Counted from the first letter of the stretch, positions 12,927 to 27,181 are shown. The stretch is DNA of 64,000 nt from Atopsyche davidsoni (GCA_022113835.1 JAILWY010000018.1:19429501-19493500); one strand, 5' to 3'. Numbers and translations: made by a program. The notes: generated by a model not told the origin, from the letters alone.

Positions 12927-15900
12927 TAACATTGAATAACAGAATACAAACAGCGTTAAATCACCATTTTTGGATACCTAATTTTATAGAAATATACCTT
13001 ATCATATTGGTTTATTACTCGTACATTCTTATTAAAAAGTGTTGATTTAGTTATATAGTATGTTTGATTTAAATATTTAATTTATATACAAAGTAAATAT
13101 TAATTGATCGATATTATATTATGTCGTTTGGAAATGACGATTATTTAAATTATCCAACTGATAGCAAATATTATCAAAGTTTTCAAAAAAATTTTTTTTT
13201 TAAATTAAAAATGGAAAAGGTATTAAGTTTCAATTACTGTAAATTAATAAACCTAAACCTATTTTATCATAACGTAGCAAAGAATCAAAGGACCATTTGT
13301 TCTGGATGAAAAAAAGTCTTTCTCCGTTTTTTGTTGATTATCTCCACAGGCAGCTTGCTTCCTCATAGCCACAATAAAACGTGAGATTTATTTAGCGCAC
13401 ATGTTACCGAAACAGTTAGTAACGGCACCAAAAGGGTTGCAAGGTTATATCCTGCCCGTAAAGAGCATTGTCTACGGAAGAGGCTTTTTAAGGGAAGATT
13501 GCATAATGAAACCGACAGATTACGGTAAAACCAGGACAACAACTGTTATAGTTGCTGTTACCATCGGGTGTTTTAGGGAAGGGTTGTCTATAAAGCGTAT
13601 GGCACATGACAGGTAATTTATGACTACCTTTGAGTTTTGGAATTCTAACCGCAACATTATTAAGTTTTATAACCTCTATTACTAATGCTATCTGTTCCCC
13701 AAAAAAAAAAAAACAACCAAACATGTTATATTGTAAAAATATAATAAATGCATGAAACCAATCTCTGTAATTATAAAATTGTTTTACATAAACAAATAGT
13801 GTATTAAAAATGATAATATTCAGTAATAAATATTACAAACATAGCATTAATAAAGATATTCATTTTTTGTCCTATTGAGTAGAAATCATATTGGCGTTTT
13901 CGTTAATTTAAATTTCACTAAAAAAAGTATATATTCTAGCTACATTTTTTGCTATACTTTATTTGAGAACACTTTTTATATCATGAAAAATAATATAATC
14001 TTTTTATTATGTTTAGTAAAATAAATATTAAAAAATCAGATCACAATGTTTTTTTTATCTATGGGATTGTTGATAATTACATCAATAGTAATTAATTGAA
14101 AATTATTTTTGGAAATAATCTAAATTCACATATCAAAAACTTATAATTCGCATATTTGTACGTTTATGCATGCACACTGTATAACTTATTTGTTAGTGAT
14201 ATTTTTCATCCTCGCACCAGGCAGCACAAGTGGTAGTCAAAAAACTGAATTATTCACTGTGTAAGCTGAGCAATCTGCAAAAAATAAAATAAAATATAAT
14301 ATACTATACTCATCTGGATATAAAAAACCACTGCTTGCTTTAAGAAGAAATTCATTTACGCATCTCAACTATCAAATTTCCCGAGGCATTGACTCCGAGA
14401 AGTCAACAACAATCCGACGAATTCACATTTGTGATTCAAATACTAGGCGCCGTAAACACTTGCGAAGAAATTGTGAAAGTGATTTCAGAGAATCTGTTTG
14501 TTTTCGGGGAAGGTGGATGAGTCAGGCCGGAGTCCCGCGTGCTGAGGAGAGTCATCTTTGCTGATTGAATTTCTTTAATGCTTTCGTTCTCCATTTTCGC
14601 TGCAAAATCGAACGTAACGTTTTTACGTACAAAACTGCCAAACTGTTTTTCGAAATTGGTTGTAGTTTTATTGTTCGGTTGGCAGGAAGAACGAAACGAA
14701 AGCATCAAAGAAAAGGTGTTGATTTTCACTCTAATAAAATATTTTTATCGTAATAAAGTCTATGTCAATATTTAAGGTATCCGATAGGTAATTATATTTT
14801 AAAGTAGATGTTAACAAGCACTTTTAAAATTATATATGCGCAAATAGCAAGCAGATAAGTAAATAATAAGACGATTTGTTTTAAGAGTAGATTTGTAAAT
14901 AAATTCGTCTCTAATATTTATACCTGATTATGAAAAACGCAACAATCAGCATTCATACATCAAGCGTAAATGTAATCAAAGACAATATTGTGTTAAATTC
15001 TTAAATATTATGCAATAATTTCTCTAAAAATAACTCGTGATCACATCGAGCTCCACTCCTCGCGATGATCTCGCACGAATCACGAATCTTTGGTTCTTCC
15101 CTGCAAAAAACCGAGGCTTCTCCGCGCACCGCGATTCGGCGATAGGCAAAAAAGCCTTTCGATTACTCCGAGCGAGAAACCAAGTTTAAAAGTGAATGAA
15201 CTGACGGGCATTGGCCACGGCCTCCAAATGCGAAGAGGTCTCTGCCTAGCGACGGAGCCTCTCGCTTCTCATAAATAAATACCAACTACTTGCCGGATAA
15301 TTATAAAAGTGATTCTCCGCGATGCGTTGCAAAGCTTACGTTGAGTTTTAATTTGATCGTTGATGAAAACGCCCGGGCCACTTTGAAATCTCGTCTCGTG
15401 AGCACGTGTAAGAGTGTGCAAGTGCTATATTTTAATTTATATAGTGCACACGTGGACGTGTAATGAACTTTTTAAAAATTTGAATAATTTAAATATGAAT
15501 TTATGCTGTTTTTTCACTGATCATTTTTGGCGAATATTCAAGTAGGTTTAATGAGCTGTTAACGTTTTATTATTTTTCTTCTGAATTAAATCATAATATT
15601 AAATGTCTTTATTAGTAACACGGGACATAGATAAAAATATATGATTTTGCAAACCTATTCTCAGATTGTTGCGCAATTAAACACCAACACGTAAATGCTT
15701 AGTTAAACTTATTGTATATTCTTGAAAAACAGTATTTTATATTTTTTAAAAATAGTGAATTCATTGTATCAAATGCATACTTAGATGACAAATTTACCAA
15801 AGATTTCATTTCTCAGTTGAACACGTCATCAATTATTTAACTATCCTGTAGAATGCACGTATACGTAGATTTTGGCTGCCGCTGTCTTCAGATTTCTCGT

Positions 15901-17030
15901 GTGTCATGTTGCATATTGCTTTGTGTCTTCCCACGTTTTAGTCTCAGTACTGGGAGACCTCTAGATTCTAGAGGGATATGACCCCAGTTTGAAGACACAA
16001 ACCACCACTCAGCACTACACTCAAAAAATCTTAAGATCACGAAATTACATGAAAGCCGACAGAAAAAAAATTCGATCTGCGCTTTTGAAACATCGATAAA
16101 TTAATAGATCTGTTTAAATGTCTCTTATATAAACCTCGAAAAAAAAATACCAGTAAAAAATATATTTAAGAATGTAATAATTTTGATGTTTATTCGGCTT
16201 CAAGTATTTGTGTACGTTTTACTCTGTTTATGATGCTGTGTGTTTCATCTCCGCTTGGGTGTAATGATCCCGCCTTCACATTTGACTATATCAGAAAACT
16301 GTATTGTAGATTTTTTATAGACTTATGAGAAGCCTACGCGGTTATTGCACTCTAAAGTCATAAGGATCGTCCCCATCCGGCACTCACGTAATCTTCCATT
16401 CCAAAAAAACCGCTCAATCGATCCTTAAAAAGTGAACATCGTTAGTCTTCTACAGATTTATTGTATAATGGAGTTTTTCTTTGTTTATTAGGTTTATCGT
16501 TTTCGGCAATCCAATTAATTTTATTGAAGTAAAAATACGAGCTCAGACTCCAGCATCTTAAAAAAATCAATCGGGTAACTAAATAATACACAGATGTAAA
16601 TCATTGCTTATTTATTATTCATTACTTTGTGGAGGATTTAATTTAACCTATGTTTAAATTAAAATTAATTCAAATAGCTTGTTCTTTGTACTAGCTAAAA
16701 CACCTTTCTTACATAATATCCAAAATGATGCAACTGGGAGAGGAAGACATAAACCCATTCAAAAGTTTGATGGCATAAAGAATTCTTGTATCTCCTAAGT
16801 TTTACGCACCATGTATATTTTTCCACAGTTAAGTAAATAAACAATACATATCAATATTTGGGGCTTTACATAATGCTTATCATCAAATATTAAAAAATGT
16901 TTTTTTTGTTAAAATGAATGTCTGCAAACAAAATATATATATTTATTAATTTTTAATACGAATTAATAATTTTATTTTTTCAAATAAGTGTATTTTTAAA
17001 TAACAAGGTGACTTAAATAAAAGTGGGCAT

Positions 17031-17054
17031 GTTTAGATAGATAGATAGATAAAA
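17031..17054. repeat. (ATAG)n microsatellite
   Basis: Four to five TAGA/ATAG units. Confidence 0.8.
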
Positions 17055-17879
17055 GAATAATATAATTTATGGAAATTACTTTATGAGATACATAATAAAT
17101 TTTATTTGTCGGCATTTATAAAGTGTTTATAATATTGTTATGTATTTAATGTCAAATTTACTTTAACACTGCATAAATAAACTTGCATAACTTATTTTAT
17201 TATTACAACATAAAAACACAACATTTCGTTCTTTGGATCTTCATATAAAAATCAAAGTGAATATTATCGTATAAAAAAGGTATTGGGCTTACGTTGGTAT
17301 TTACGAGGAAGGGACCGACAAAAGTATAAGTCGTTTTTACCGTTAGGGAGGCTGTGGGAGTCTACCTGCGCTGGACAGAGAAGGCACGAACACCTCCTCT
17401 CTTTCTCGCAGACCTTCGCTTTTGTATATACGATTACGTTCTACATGATTTATTACGATGTGAACACGGAAAACATTTAATAATTTATTAATATTCTGTG
17501 ATATAAAATAGTATTATTGCATTTTATTAAAAGTGCATGTTTCGCACGTGTAAAAATTAAAATATGCATTTATTCAAAAATATTGTCTTTAATATTTTTC
17601 CTAATTAAAAAAAAATTACCGTAGATCATTTATGATTAAATGGTGGAAAATTTGATTGGGTCTAATAACAAAAAAAAATTGGTTTTGAAAACAAGTTTAT
17701 TGCTGTAAAAATATATATAAATAATTTGTATCGATCTCTGAGGTATTGTTTTGGATTGAATCCAAGAAAATGAAAAGTTCGCTTTTTTAAAGCAAATTCC
17801 CGAGTAAAAGCGATGCCTTTGTAATTTGTAAGTAGCGTGGTGTTTTTAAATAACATTTGCAACATTTCGCGACATTCCG

Positions 17880-18130
17880 GCAGTATTGGAGAGGTGCGTC
17901 TCGCTCTCGCGGCCGTCTCCGTCGCTCCGCGCGGCCACTGCCACGGCCGGCGCACGCGACCCTCGGCCTTGCTGCGAGGGCCGCAAGAGCTAAACTTGAC
18001 CGAGCCACCGCCCGCGCCCCGGAGCAATGGCTGCTCTATTATGAAAGCAGCGGCTTGCAACGCTTCCGCCGGACCCATCTATCGAGGAAATCAATGTTAT
18101 TTTGACGGATTCATTGATTTTTGGATCGCT
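17880..18130. other. GC island with overlapping open frames on both strands
   Basis: Frames of up to 138 codons overlap on both strands in a CG-rich block. They look like composition artefacts. Confidence 0.45.
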
Positions 18131-18467
18131 TAAAAAAACGTGAAAAATTAAAAAATATATATATATTAACCGTTAAAATTATAAATGTTTTTACACCTTA
18201 TATTATATGAAATGAAACTTTTTAGAAATTTATCAAAATAGTATATATTTTTTTTACACCGTGGATGCAAAAATTCTTGTATAGTTTATAAATGAATACA
18301 AGTTTTTCTAGTGTAAATTAACATGGTGTATATGGACGGTATACGCTATGGGAGAGACAAGTGAGTATTTCCTTAGCGGGTGAGAAGCTCGGAGGCTGTA
18401 GGGCGCCAAGAGGAAGTGTCTTGAGGACGTAACGGAGTCCCCGAGCCTCATGTAACACGCGTAACCC

Positions 18468-18480
18468 AGGGCGTTCACCC
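18468..18480 (+). promoter_or_regulatory. GGTCGTTSACC motif, variant copy
   Basis: AGGGCGTTCACCC, followed by GCGCCAGCGC, in the GC island just upstream of the candidate leader exon. A 19-bp stretch from CGTTCACC on matches the 20954 site with one difference. Confidence 0.35.
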
Positions 18481-18599
18481 GCGCCAGCGCTGCCTGCGTC
18501 AGTCCGCCAGCGGCCGCTCCACCGCGAGCACCTCAGCCAGCGAAGCCTCCACGGACACCCCGCGAGCCTCCTGTCAAACGCCACAGTACTCGCAGGCAC

Positions 18600-18891
18600 T
18601 CCACTTCTGTCAGTCACGCGCAAAACAACCGCCACCCGCGATTCAGTGCTGCGAGGGGTGATCGAGTGTACAAACACATGTGTAAACATTTACTAAACAA
18701 TATTGTGAGTTCAAACACTACAAACAAGCAGTGAATGCGACTGAGTGCAAATTAGTGCCAAGGTGTTGTGATTATTATAGTTATTCTAAACAAAGTGGAT
18801 GTTCTTGGATTTTTTCCCCATGGATTTACTCAAGATTAAAGCTGGATATTCCACGTAGATTCCAGATCCTTGCAAATTGAAGAAATTAGCG
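18600..18891 (+). other. Candidate non-coding 5' exon (possible Blimp-1 leader exon)
   Basis: A GC-rich island (18360-18680) contains initiator-like TCAGT sequences at about 18610 and 18643. It passes into UTR-like text with several AGTGxA words and ends in a consensus donor AGCG|GTAAGT at 18891/18892. One short upstream ORF starts at 18821. No protein is encoded. The + orientation and the donor would suit a distal leader exon spliced to 58204, an intron of about 39 kb. Nothing here proves the link. Confidence 0.35.
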
Positions 18892-19977
18892 GTAAGTTTT
18901 GCAACAAACAATAATATTCATTATTATTCCCAGTCACTAGCATTCTGTGAGATAATTGCAATATTGACCTCGACCGTCAAAATTGTATGCAGAGACCCAA
19001 GTAGGAGGACAAGGAACAAACCCGATGTATATGAATTTTTTTTCAAGACCGCGTATTCACTGGTAATAATATTTCTAGCTATTCATGCTCATACGTGGAT
19101 GAGTTGTTTACATTATACTGACTTCAAAAAAGCGCACAGAATACCCGCATGATGTCAGCGAGGCCTTGAACTTGCGCAAGTACAAATCTACGAACACATC
19201 GTTTGGCAGAACGTCGAGCAAATTACCGCGGGGTTCCGGAGCTTTGATATCGCTGCGCCCGGAGACGGAAACATCGTGCCCAATCCTCCTGGCACCGCTC
19301 AAGGACGCAGGCTTGCATCTTCAATTGGTATTCCGCACGAGCGATCTTTACCTGTAAATCAAAAAATACGATTGCCTTCTTCGGGGCGAACACGATTGAT
19401 GAACTCTGAACCCATAAAATAATGTTTTCCTGCTAAAAGCCTATAAGAATATATTTTTATCATTTAGAAAGCCTTCTTACTTATTCATCTTTTCGTGCAA
19501 CTGCAATAATCATTTTTCTATGGAAATAATGTAGGCCTTCATTCGATACTATATTTTTATGAGTCATCTTTTCTTAGAGAGAAGTGGCTTACTCTATGTC
19601 TAAAAACGCTACACCACTATATTTTATATAAATTACAAAACAGTATTTTGGGCATAAATAAAACTTAGCTGTAGTAATTGCAAGGTTTTTAATATTTTTT
19701 AATCAGATAATATTAACATTAAACGCATGGAAATATCTCTGTTGAATCGTTATTTAATTTTATATATTTATTATAATGATAAAGGTAACTTTGTATTCTT
19801 TCTTCACTTTGAGTTTATTATATTTTTTGCATTACTAGTTTCGACCAAACAGACTTGGTCATCATTAGATACATAATTAAACTTTATCATTATCTTCACC
19901 AATCAAATGCCTTGTCCCTCAACAAGTCAATATATTTACATACATTCTTTTTAAGCGATTAAAAAAAATATATTTAT
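18892..19977. other. Region after the candidate donor, with GC patch 19160-19330
   Basis: No exon-like pattern. AT-rich otherwise. Confidence 0.4.
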
Positions 19978-20340
19978 TATTACTAATATGATTTAGTTCA
20001 CACATAGAAGATGATTAAAGAAATTCTCAGAAAAATATCATCGTGATTTGTGGGGAATTCGAACCCACATCCCCAGGCTTACATGGCCGGTGTACTGACC
20101 TTTGTACTAACGAACTACATCAATGTGCTTAATCATATTAGTAATAATATAAAATACCCGTAATGGGTAATAAAAAATAAATACATATATATTTATATAA
20201 ATTTATGGATGTGATTCGTTAGTACAAGGGTTAGTACATCGGCCATGTAAGCCAGGGGATGTGGGTTCAAATCTCTCACAAATTACAATCTGAGAACTAA
20301 TGTGCCTAATCATATTAGTAATTTATATAAACAGTACGAA
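19978..20340. mobile_element. Foldback SINE copies, degraded pair
   Basis: A minus-strand tRNA-like arm (19985-20120; GAATTCGAACCCACATCCCC) with tail, then a + strand arm (20211-20330; GTGATTCGTTAGTACAAGGG, GTGGGTTCAAATC). No exact target duplication was found, so the limits are approximate. Confidence 0.6.
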
Positions 20341-20454
20341 AAGTTCGCATAATTATATAGAATGTCTTTGGTACAAACGTTATAATCACACTCAAAATTT
20401 GCAGTCAATAACCGTATACAAATTTTTATAGTTAAAGAAATAAGTTTTGTTACT

Positions 20455-20730
20455 TATATGATAAGGTTAGGCACATTAATCATATTAGTAAATATAATAA
20501 GCCCGTAATGGGTAATAAATACGCATCTGATTGACTAATCCATAACATTAATATATATATGATAAGGCACATAAGTTCATACATAGATAGTTAAAGAAAC
20601 TCTCAGAAAATATCATCGTGATTTGTGTGGGATTTGAACTATTATGTGAACTAATGTGCCTAATCATATTAGTACTAATATAATAAACCCGTAATGGGTA
20701 ATAAATACGCATCCAATTGACGTCCAATCC
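20455..20730. mobile_element. Foldback SINE fragments
   Basis: Two shortened units with GGCACATTA, CTCAGAAAATATCATCGTGA, AATGTGCCTAATCATATTAG and tails ACCCGTAATGGGTAATAAAT and GATTGACGTCCAATCC-like ends. The tRNA core is reduced to a few bases. No target duplication found. Confidence 0.55.
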
Positions 20731-20929
20731 AAAAAAATAGAGTTTTACTTGTCGTCTTACAACGAATCAAACCCGCGGAGAGCGCAAAAAGAAAACAGCA
20801 CCCAACCTCAAATCTACATACACAATTCAATAAACAATAAGAATCGGAATCAAAAACAAACACGAAGCTGCATAATAATGTATCCACTTTATTTTTGGCA
20901 ATGACACTGAGCGGCTCTGTGATGTAACG

Positions 20930-21420
20930 ATATCGAGGCCGTCAAACTCGCGGCGGTCGTTCACCCGCGCCGGCGCCGCGCGACTCTCGCCCGTGCGGCC
21001 TCCCGCGCAGGGCTCACAATCGCGCGCACCTCCCGGAATGGGGACGCGCCGCGGGGACGCCGCGGCAATTATTGCCCGCCGGGTAATTGCTCGTGAAAAT
21101 GCGCTTTTGTGAAGAAAAAATACACTCGGACACTCGCTGAATAACCTGCGAGCACAATGAATCTAGTATTGCTAATAATACAATTCTATATTTTTATACT
21201 CGGTTGAATACTTGAGTGATTTTTGCGCGTATAGATATTTGTGATATTTCATGCTTTAATGCTTACAATGTATATAAATTAACTTACAGCTAATTTTTTT
21301 ATGGTTGTTAATATTTAGAATATTGCTCTCTGAAGCACATGGCCCCCGCTCTCCCCGCCGGCCACGCACTCGCCCCCAGTAACGGCGCTTGTCTCTTCCT
21401 CGTTCCGCGCTCAGCGGCAG
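20930..21420. other. Two GC islands (20930-21110, 21335-21420)
   Basis: Strong CG density. The first holds motif 20954. Neither encodes recognisable protein. Confidence 0.5.
20954..20966 (+). promoter_or_regulatory. GGTCGTTSACC motif, copy 2
   Basis: CGGTCGTTCACCC followed by GCGCCGGCGC in a 180-bp strongly GC-rich island (20930-21110). Confidence 0.4.
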
Positions 21421-21614
21421 AATCTCCAATGGAGGATTGTTTCATGCAAATAAAACAATCATAAATATCGTATACTAACAAATAAACAGCATCTAACATA
21501 CTCATTGATTAAAGCAACGACTTCGTCCAACTTTTATTTTATTTTGCATTCAATGCATAAAATTTTGCTTATGATTGAAGTTTATTGCACGCCACTGTTA
21601 TTAGAGTTCAATCA

Positions 21615-21850
21615 AAATTTATAAGAAATTCAATATTTTTGACAGAGAGTACTTGATGGAATTCCATTTTAATATTTTTGAATAAAATACTTGAGTGATT
21701 TTCCACATTTTTGTTAAATCTGTTGTTGTTTTGTTAAAATTGACTCTGTTTGATAATGCCAACGTGAAAGGTTGGCGAAACCGGTCACTAATAAAAACAA
21801 AAACGTGGAAAATCACTCAAGTATTTTATTCAAAAATATCAAAATTTATA
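21615..21850 (+). mobile_element. Penelope-like terminal fragment with 44-bp inverted repeat
   Basis: Arms 21672-21715 and 21796-21839 are reverse complements over 44 bp with one mismatch and enclose an 80-nt loop holding a hammerhead-like motif (21751-21786). The segment before the left arm (TTTTTGACAGAGAGTACTTG) is shared with the 57390 element. Inverted terminal pieces are usual for Penelope-like insertions. No ORF is kept. Confidence 0.65.
21751..21786 (+). ncRNA. Hammerhead-like motif of a Penelope-like element (copy 1)
   Basis: TGATAAT, stem GCCAAC/GTTGGC with loop GTGAAAG, then GAAAC and CGGTC. The architecture matches copies at 44911 and 58032. The conserved G of the CUGAUGA box is A here. 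Confidence 0.4.
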
Positions 21851-24800
21851 AATCAAATTATTAACCAAGCACTGTGCAGCCGATATTTTCTCTAAATCCT
21901 AAATGTAGACAATGAATTATCAAGAAAACCAATTTTTGATACACATGTGTAATATTGTAATAAAAATGTATTTTTAATGAATACATCTAATTATATAGAT
22001 ATTTAAATAAGCTATGCATATTCAAAATGTATTTCAAAACCAGGTTTGATTTTTCAGTTTTTTTGTAGCTATTATTAACAAACCAGGAATACTCTCAGAT
22101 GCGCAAGACCAAATAATTACCCGCATTAATTATTGCTGCAAGCTGTGATTAAATGAATACTAAGTATGAATGCTCAACTTGCCTCTGGCCGGGAATTCAT
22201 GGGGTCGGTACACGGGCAGAGATTTTCCCGAGTACTTAGTCCAGTCCCTGTAGTACCGATCCTCTTGGAATGCAAGTGCTCCCGGGGCGAGATGACCTCC
22301 CGCGTCCCACCCCACCTCCCCCGGCAGGCTGTTTCGGTGATGAGAGGACAATGACCTCTGCAGCTCGGTCGAGCATCGCGAGTGAGCTCTGCAAAAATAA
22401 AAAGACTTGTATAAAAAAAAATTACTTTGCGTAAAATAGTACTTAACATTTTATTTTGAGCAGGTGGCTTTAAATGTGAAACTTAAATAACATTTGTCAT
22501 GTACAATATAACACTATCTTTGTCGTACGTTCATGTTTTGTTTCACTAAATATTCTAATGGTATGGCTTCCGCGTCTATGTTTGAGGATTAGCACAAATA
22601 TATCGCTATGTAGTATACAAATCATTATGATAAAATTTCATATTTTATAACGGTTATACATTATGTTATATCCCGGAGGTTTCAAAAAAGCAAGAAAAAA
22701 TATAAAAGACACCCATTCTTCGGGTGTGCATTGATAATGTAAACCCGGATTCCGCATACAACTGAATGCACTACAACATGGTTCCAAATGCATCAGTAAA
22801 TACGGGCGGCTTTCGCCGGCCCGTGCATCTATATTTATTTGGTTTATTTATCGAGTCCATTTTTTGTTCGACCGAACCTAACGGTGAATGCCACTCCACA
22901 TAAAAAATACTTTTTCTACGGTCGGCGCTTTTCAGATTTGTTCTTTAAATATCCCCGAGTGCATCTGATGATGTGTTTGATTTAACGAGCTTTTAATAAC
23001 TTAATATTTACGATACTACCTTTTTATCATAATTCCAATTGAACTTTGCAGCCCTCTACAGCATTCTTGATTATTAGTAGTTTCAATTTTGAAAATGTAC
23101 AAAAGCCCTAAAATTATATATTACAGTATGCAATATTTACAAATTTTCCATGTGTAATTATTTATTGAATGTTGTTTGGATCGTTAGTAAAAATATAAAA
23201 GTATTAATTTATTTTATATTCATGAAAAATTCAGAACAAGTGTTCATAAAAAACTATGTATAAACGATGCTTAGCAATACTTGGCATCGTAGCTTTAACT
23301 GAAAACATTTTTATCTCAAAGTGAATTAGTCAATTAAAAAAATCTTCTCACTTTACAGTAATTAAAATTAATAAAAATAAAAATTATAAAATGTATACAT
23401 ATGCGTAAACATTAATAAATATATATACTTAAAAAAGCGTTAATAGCTCGTAGATAACTGCATAAAGTATTGTTGAGATTTGAACCGACGCACCTGGCGT
23501 ACGTGCAACGCAAGATGCAACTGGACAGATGGCGCCGGAGGCTGCGCATAACTAGGTCGCTCGTCGCTATCATCATTCATCATCACATCTCTCGAGTAAC
23601 GGTTCAGGGGGAGGGCGACAGGCGGGGGATGATCATAAAGGGTAAAAAAATCTTTTTAAAAAACTACTTATATTTTTTATACTTTGTTGCAGATGGCTTT
23701 AACACGCAGATGTGTCTAGCAAACAAATGAGTTATTTTTTTTATTTCTGAAAAGAATATTGATTGAAAGGGGTAGCATTATTTATTAAATTAGATTAAAA
23801 GGCTACTTATTGTATATTGCAAACAGATGCCTTGTAAAAACGCCATGTAAATCTAAAAATAATATTTATACCCAATTTTTCTGATTTTTTTGCTAGCTAT
23901 ATGTCTTTCTGTCGAAAGCACGCGGTTATATTCAGATATATTTAAATAATTTCTATTGCCTATTTCAACTAAACAAATACATTTTTAAAAATGCCTAAAA
24001 TGTATACTTTTTCACATTGTCCTATTATTTATTTAGCTCAAAGTGTAATCAAATAAAATAAATTTATATCACCGCTGCTATAAATCAAATCTTTGAAACG
24101 ATGCTTTTATAATAAATAAATGATTTTCAGCTTTCTCCAATCATGTACTTGAGCACGATAAATTCTGTTCAATCAGACTATTCTCATTTCGATATACAAC
24201 CTTTGATAAAGTATTGCAATATTAAAAAAAGTTAATATTTCCTTTGAACGCACAATCAATTAGTTTGTCGCGTAAACGGACTGCGACTCAATTTAGTCGT
24301 CAATAAGCACAGTTGAAATAGGTTTGAATCGAGATTTTTTTCAGGAGAATCGCCATCACTGTGTAGTCTTCAGCCGAAATTGCCAGTGCTTCGATTCTAG
24401 TGGCCCGAAGAATGCGTGGCTCAGATGTAGCACAAGTCCGAAGTAAAGACAATGGTGGAGCGTTCGTTGCCCCGATCGCCTCGTAACAGTTCGGCATACA
24501 TTTCCCGCACGGGCAGAATACAAATTAAAGCTTGCACCGCCGAGTATACGTATGTACGATATGCGGGGAAAATATTTCATTCACTTGTGTGACCCGTCTC
24601 GCGGTCATTGTTTGAATCGCTTGATGTTATAATCGGAGAATGCGGTTACGGTTTACATATTTTTACTACTTTGAAATTCAATTTTTTTTAAAGACACACT
24701 GCAATTAATATGATAAAAATTTTGTAAAATATTTTATATATTATAACAATTACAATCACGTCTCTAATACCACAATTTATTTGCATAACCTTAACATACG

Positions 24801-25280
24801 AATATGTACTTAATACATATATTAAAATTAAATGTATTCGTACTACTCAATTTTCTATAAATTATATATAAATAATACGGTTTGTTTATTTTTTTATATA
24901 TTCTTTACCAGGACGTGAAAGGTATCTGTGGGTCGAACGCAGGTGATTTTAAAGGTAGCACACCTGCGCACAGTGCCGCGGTAGGAATTCTCAAAGGTTA
25001 TTCAATTCTATGGGCATGTTCCTAATGGAATCACCTAGGTAGCTTTGTATAATATAACGGAATAATATAAGAAAATTATATATTTTTACTTGAAAATTTA
25101 ACACCGAAAATATATTTCAAATATTCTTTACGTAATAAAATTATATTACTTCAGTTTATTTGAGATTTTATTTCAGATCAAATAAAATATTTATATGCTG
25201 ATACAATGACATCTAAATACGTCATCACAAATACCATTACTAACTATATTTAAAAATCAATTATAAGCGATAATCAAAAA
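21851..25280. other. AT-rich DNA with GC islands 22170-22380, 23470-23640, 24300-24600
   Basis: No protein motifs. The first island holds a one-mismatch IR-1 site. Confidence 0.45.
22345..22357. promoter_or_regulatory. IR-1 nuclear-receptor-like site, one mismatch
   Basis: AGGACA-A-TGACCT in a GC island (22170-22380); 11 of 12 fixed positions match. Confidence 0.5.
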
Positions 25281-27000
25281 CTTTTGAGTCCAATATTATT
25301 TTTCTTTTTTTTTTTAAGTATTTTTTTTATTTTATATTCATTGTTAATCGTTCAATATTTCTTAGAAATAAATAAAATAGACCGACTCGCATCACAGTTC
25401 AGAGCGGTGAGTCGCCCGAGCGGAGTGAGCGAGACGGAGCAGGTACCGTTATGCGCTGCCTTTCACTCGCACTCACTTCGGAGAATGCAGGAAGGATTCC
25501 TCACAATATTATTGAAGAAAAGGAATTATGTCACCATGGAATGAGCCGGGGAATATCTCCAAGGTGTAACTGAACTTCAACTGGGCACTTAACATAAGCG
25601 TAAAATATTAAACATAAAAATATAATTTAATACATAGACGTTTACCTGAACTTCACGATTTATCGTATATTCAGTGATTATTTATTTTGAAACCTGGCCT
25701 ATTACTTAATTACGCTAAAATAATTTAAATTTTACTGACTTAAATAAAATTAACAAAATAGCTGTTATAATAACATTTAGATAGCGTACTGATATAAGGA
25801 AGGTTAATATATACTTATCGGCCTTGTGAATTTAAGAGTATAACTGCTTTATATACGGAATATACGAACATTCAGCTTAGCAAACAATGTGACAGAAATG
25901 ATATTTGCAGAAGCTCTTCTCGGCAGCTGCAGCCAGAACGGCCACTTCCAGCCCAAAACAAATAACTGCTCAGATTCAACCCTTCATTTTTTTTCTTTCT
26001 AAAGAAATATTAAATACCCAAGCACCCCGAGCTTTCATTCTTGCGCTTCTCCGCTTTTGTACACTTGACCGCAGCAAGAGTGAATGCGCGAAGCAAAAAA
26101 TAATGCACTAAGACCGAACAAATATGTATTCTATGCTTTATTCTCCCCGAGTAGAAAATACATGTGTGGCTAAAAATATTTTTCATATTTCATAAACCTT
26201 CGTTGTTACTATATTGGTTTTCGAGTCCACCGATTATATTACTTTTAAATATAAATCAACTTTAATGAAGTCTTAGCAATATTATGCTTAACAAAATATT
26301 ATCAGTGGATTTGCCATTATAAAAATAATGCTTTTTTTTATTATTAATGGATAACATTCTAAAACAATGATGCTTCATGTAATAATATATAAAATTTCAA
26401 AAGCAAACATCATATCATAAACAAGAATGGGGGGAAACCTAACAACCCCTACAGTATTCGTAGAGCGGTGAAAGCGTCACTCCCTTTCATTTGCACAACT
26501 CCAGGCTAAAGTTTTTCTAGTCTCGTAGCTACACAACTGCAGCTACACGTAACCCTGTCGTAGTATTCCACAGTTTGCAGACGTACATTATGGCTGTCTG
26601 TGTTGCCGCACACACCTTGACTCCTCAGACGGTTCGCTGTTCAGAAAATTTACAAAATTACTTATCTCTATGTGATATAAGATAAAACCTTAATACTAAA
26701 CTCTTTATTAATATAATACGTACTTACAAAATATTATTTGTGTTTATATATTAAAACTCTATGAATGTCACTAACAGAAAAATAAATCATCACGTGTACA
26801 AGCCCATCCTCGAATTTCTGATTTTGCGACAAAATTGTACAATGGATTGAATGACGTTATTGGAATTGTTACTGTGTATGTAGATGTAGAGGCTTTAATT
26901 TTTGAATGAATTATCTGCAAAATAGATGTTACAATAATATAGAAATCATTATTTATCTAACGCCCGGTGCTGTAGTAATAGTATATGAGACTGCATAACG
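25281..27000. other. AT-rich DNA with GC islands 25385-25560, 25910-26110, 26450-26640
   Basis: The first island shares CGGAGYGAGCGAGACGGAG with 34562-34580. No gene seen. Confidence 0.4.
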
Positions 27001-27181
27001 TTTCCAAGTATTATGTCTGGTATTAAAATAACTCCAATACCAAGGCAAGCGTCGCGTGTGGGACTGTGGCGGCTGCGTCAGTGTGCGTGGCGTGAGCTAT
27101 GGCGCGGCGGCGTGTGCGTGTGTGAGTGTGCGAGGGGGAGGCTCGCTAGCAACCCCATAGTGTGCAACAGAGAGATTCGCG

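Larger units (their letters stand above)
12065..17880. other. Long AT-rich stretch with weak GC islands
   Basis: Moderate-GC patches lie at about 13400-13620, 14450-14560, 15040-15290 and 17290-17420. None encodes a recognisable protein. Confidence 0.45.

Noticed and set aside
17662..18133. 138-, 98- and 82-codon frames on both strands
   Set aside because: They overlap in a CG-rich block. No splice or family support.
18318..18689. 123-codon minus frame in the GC island
   Set aside because: The region looks like a + strand promoter and leader exon; the peptide is Arg-rich without motifs.
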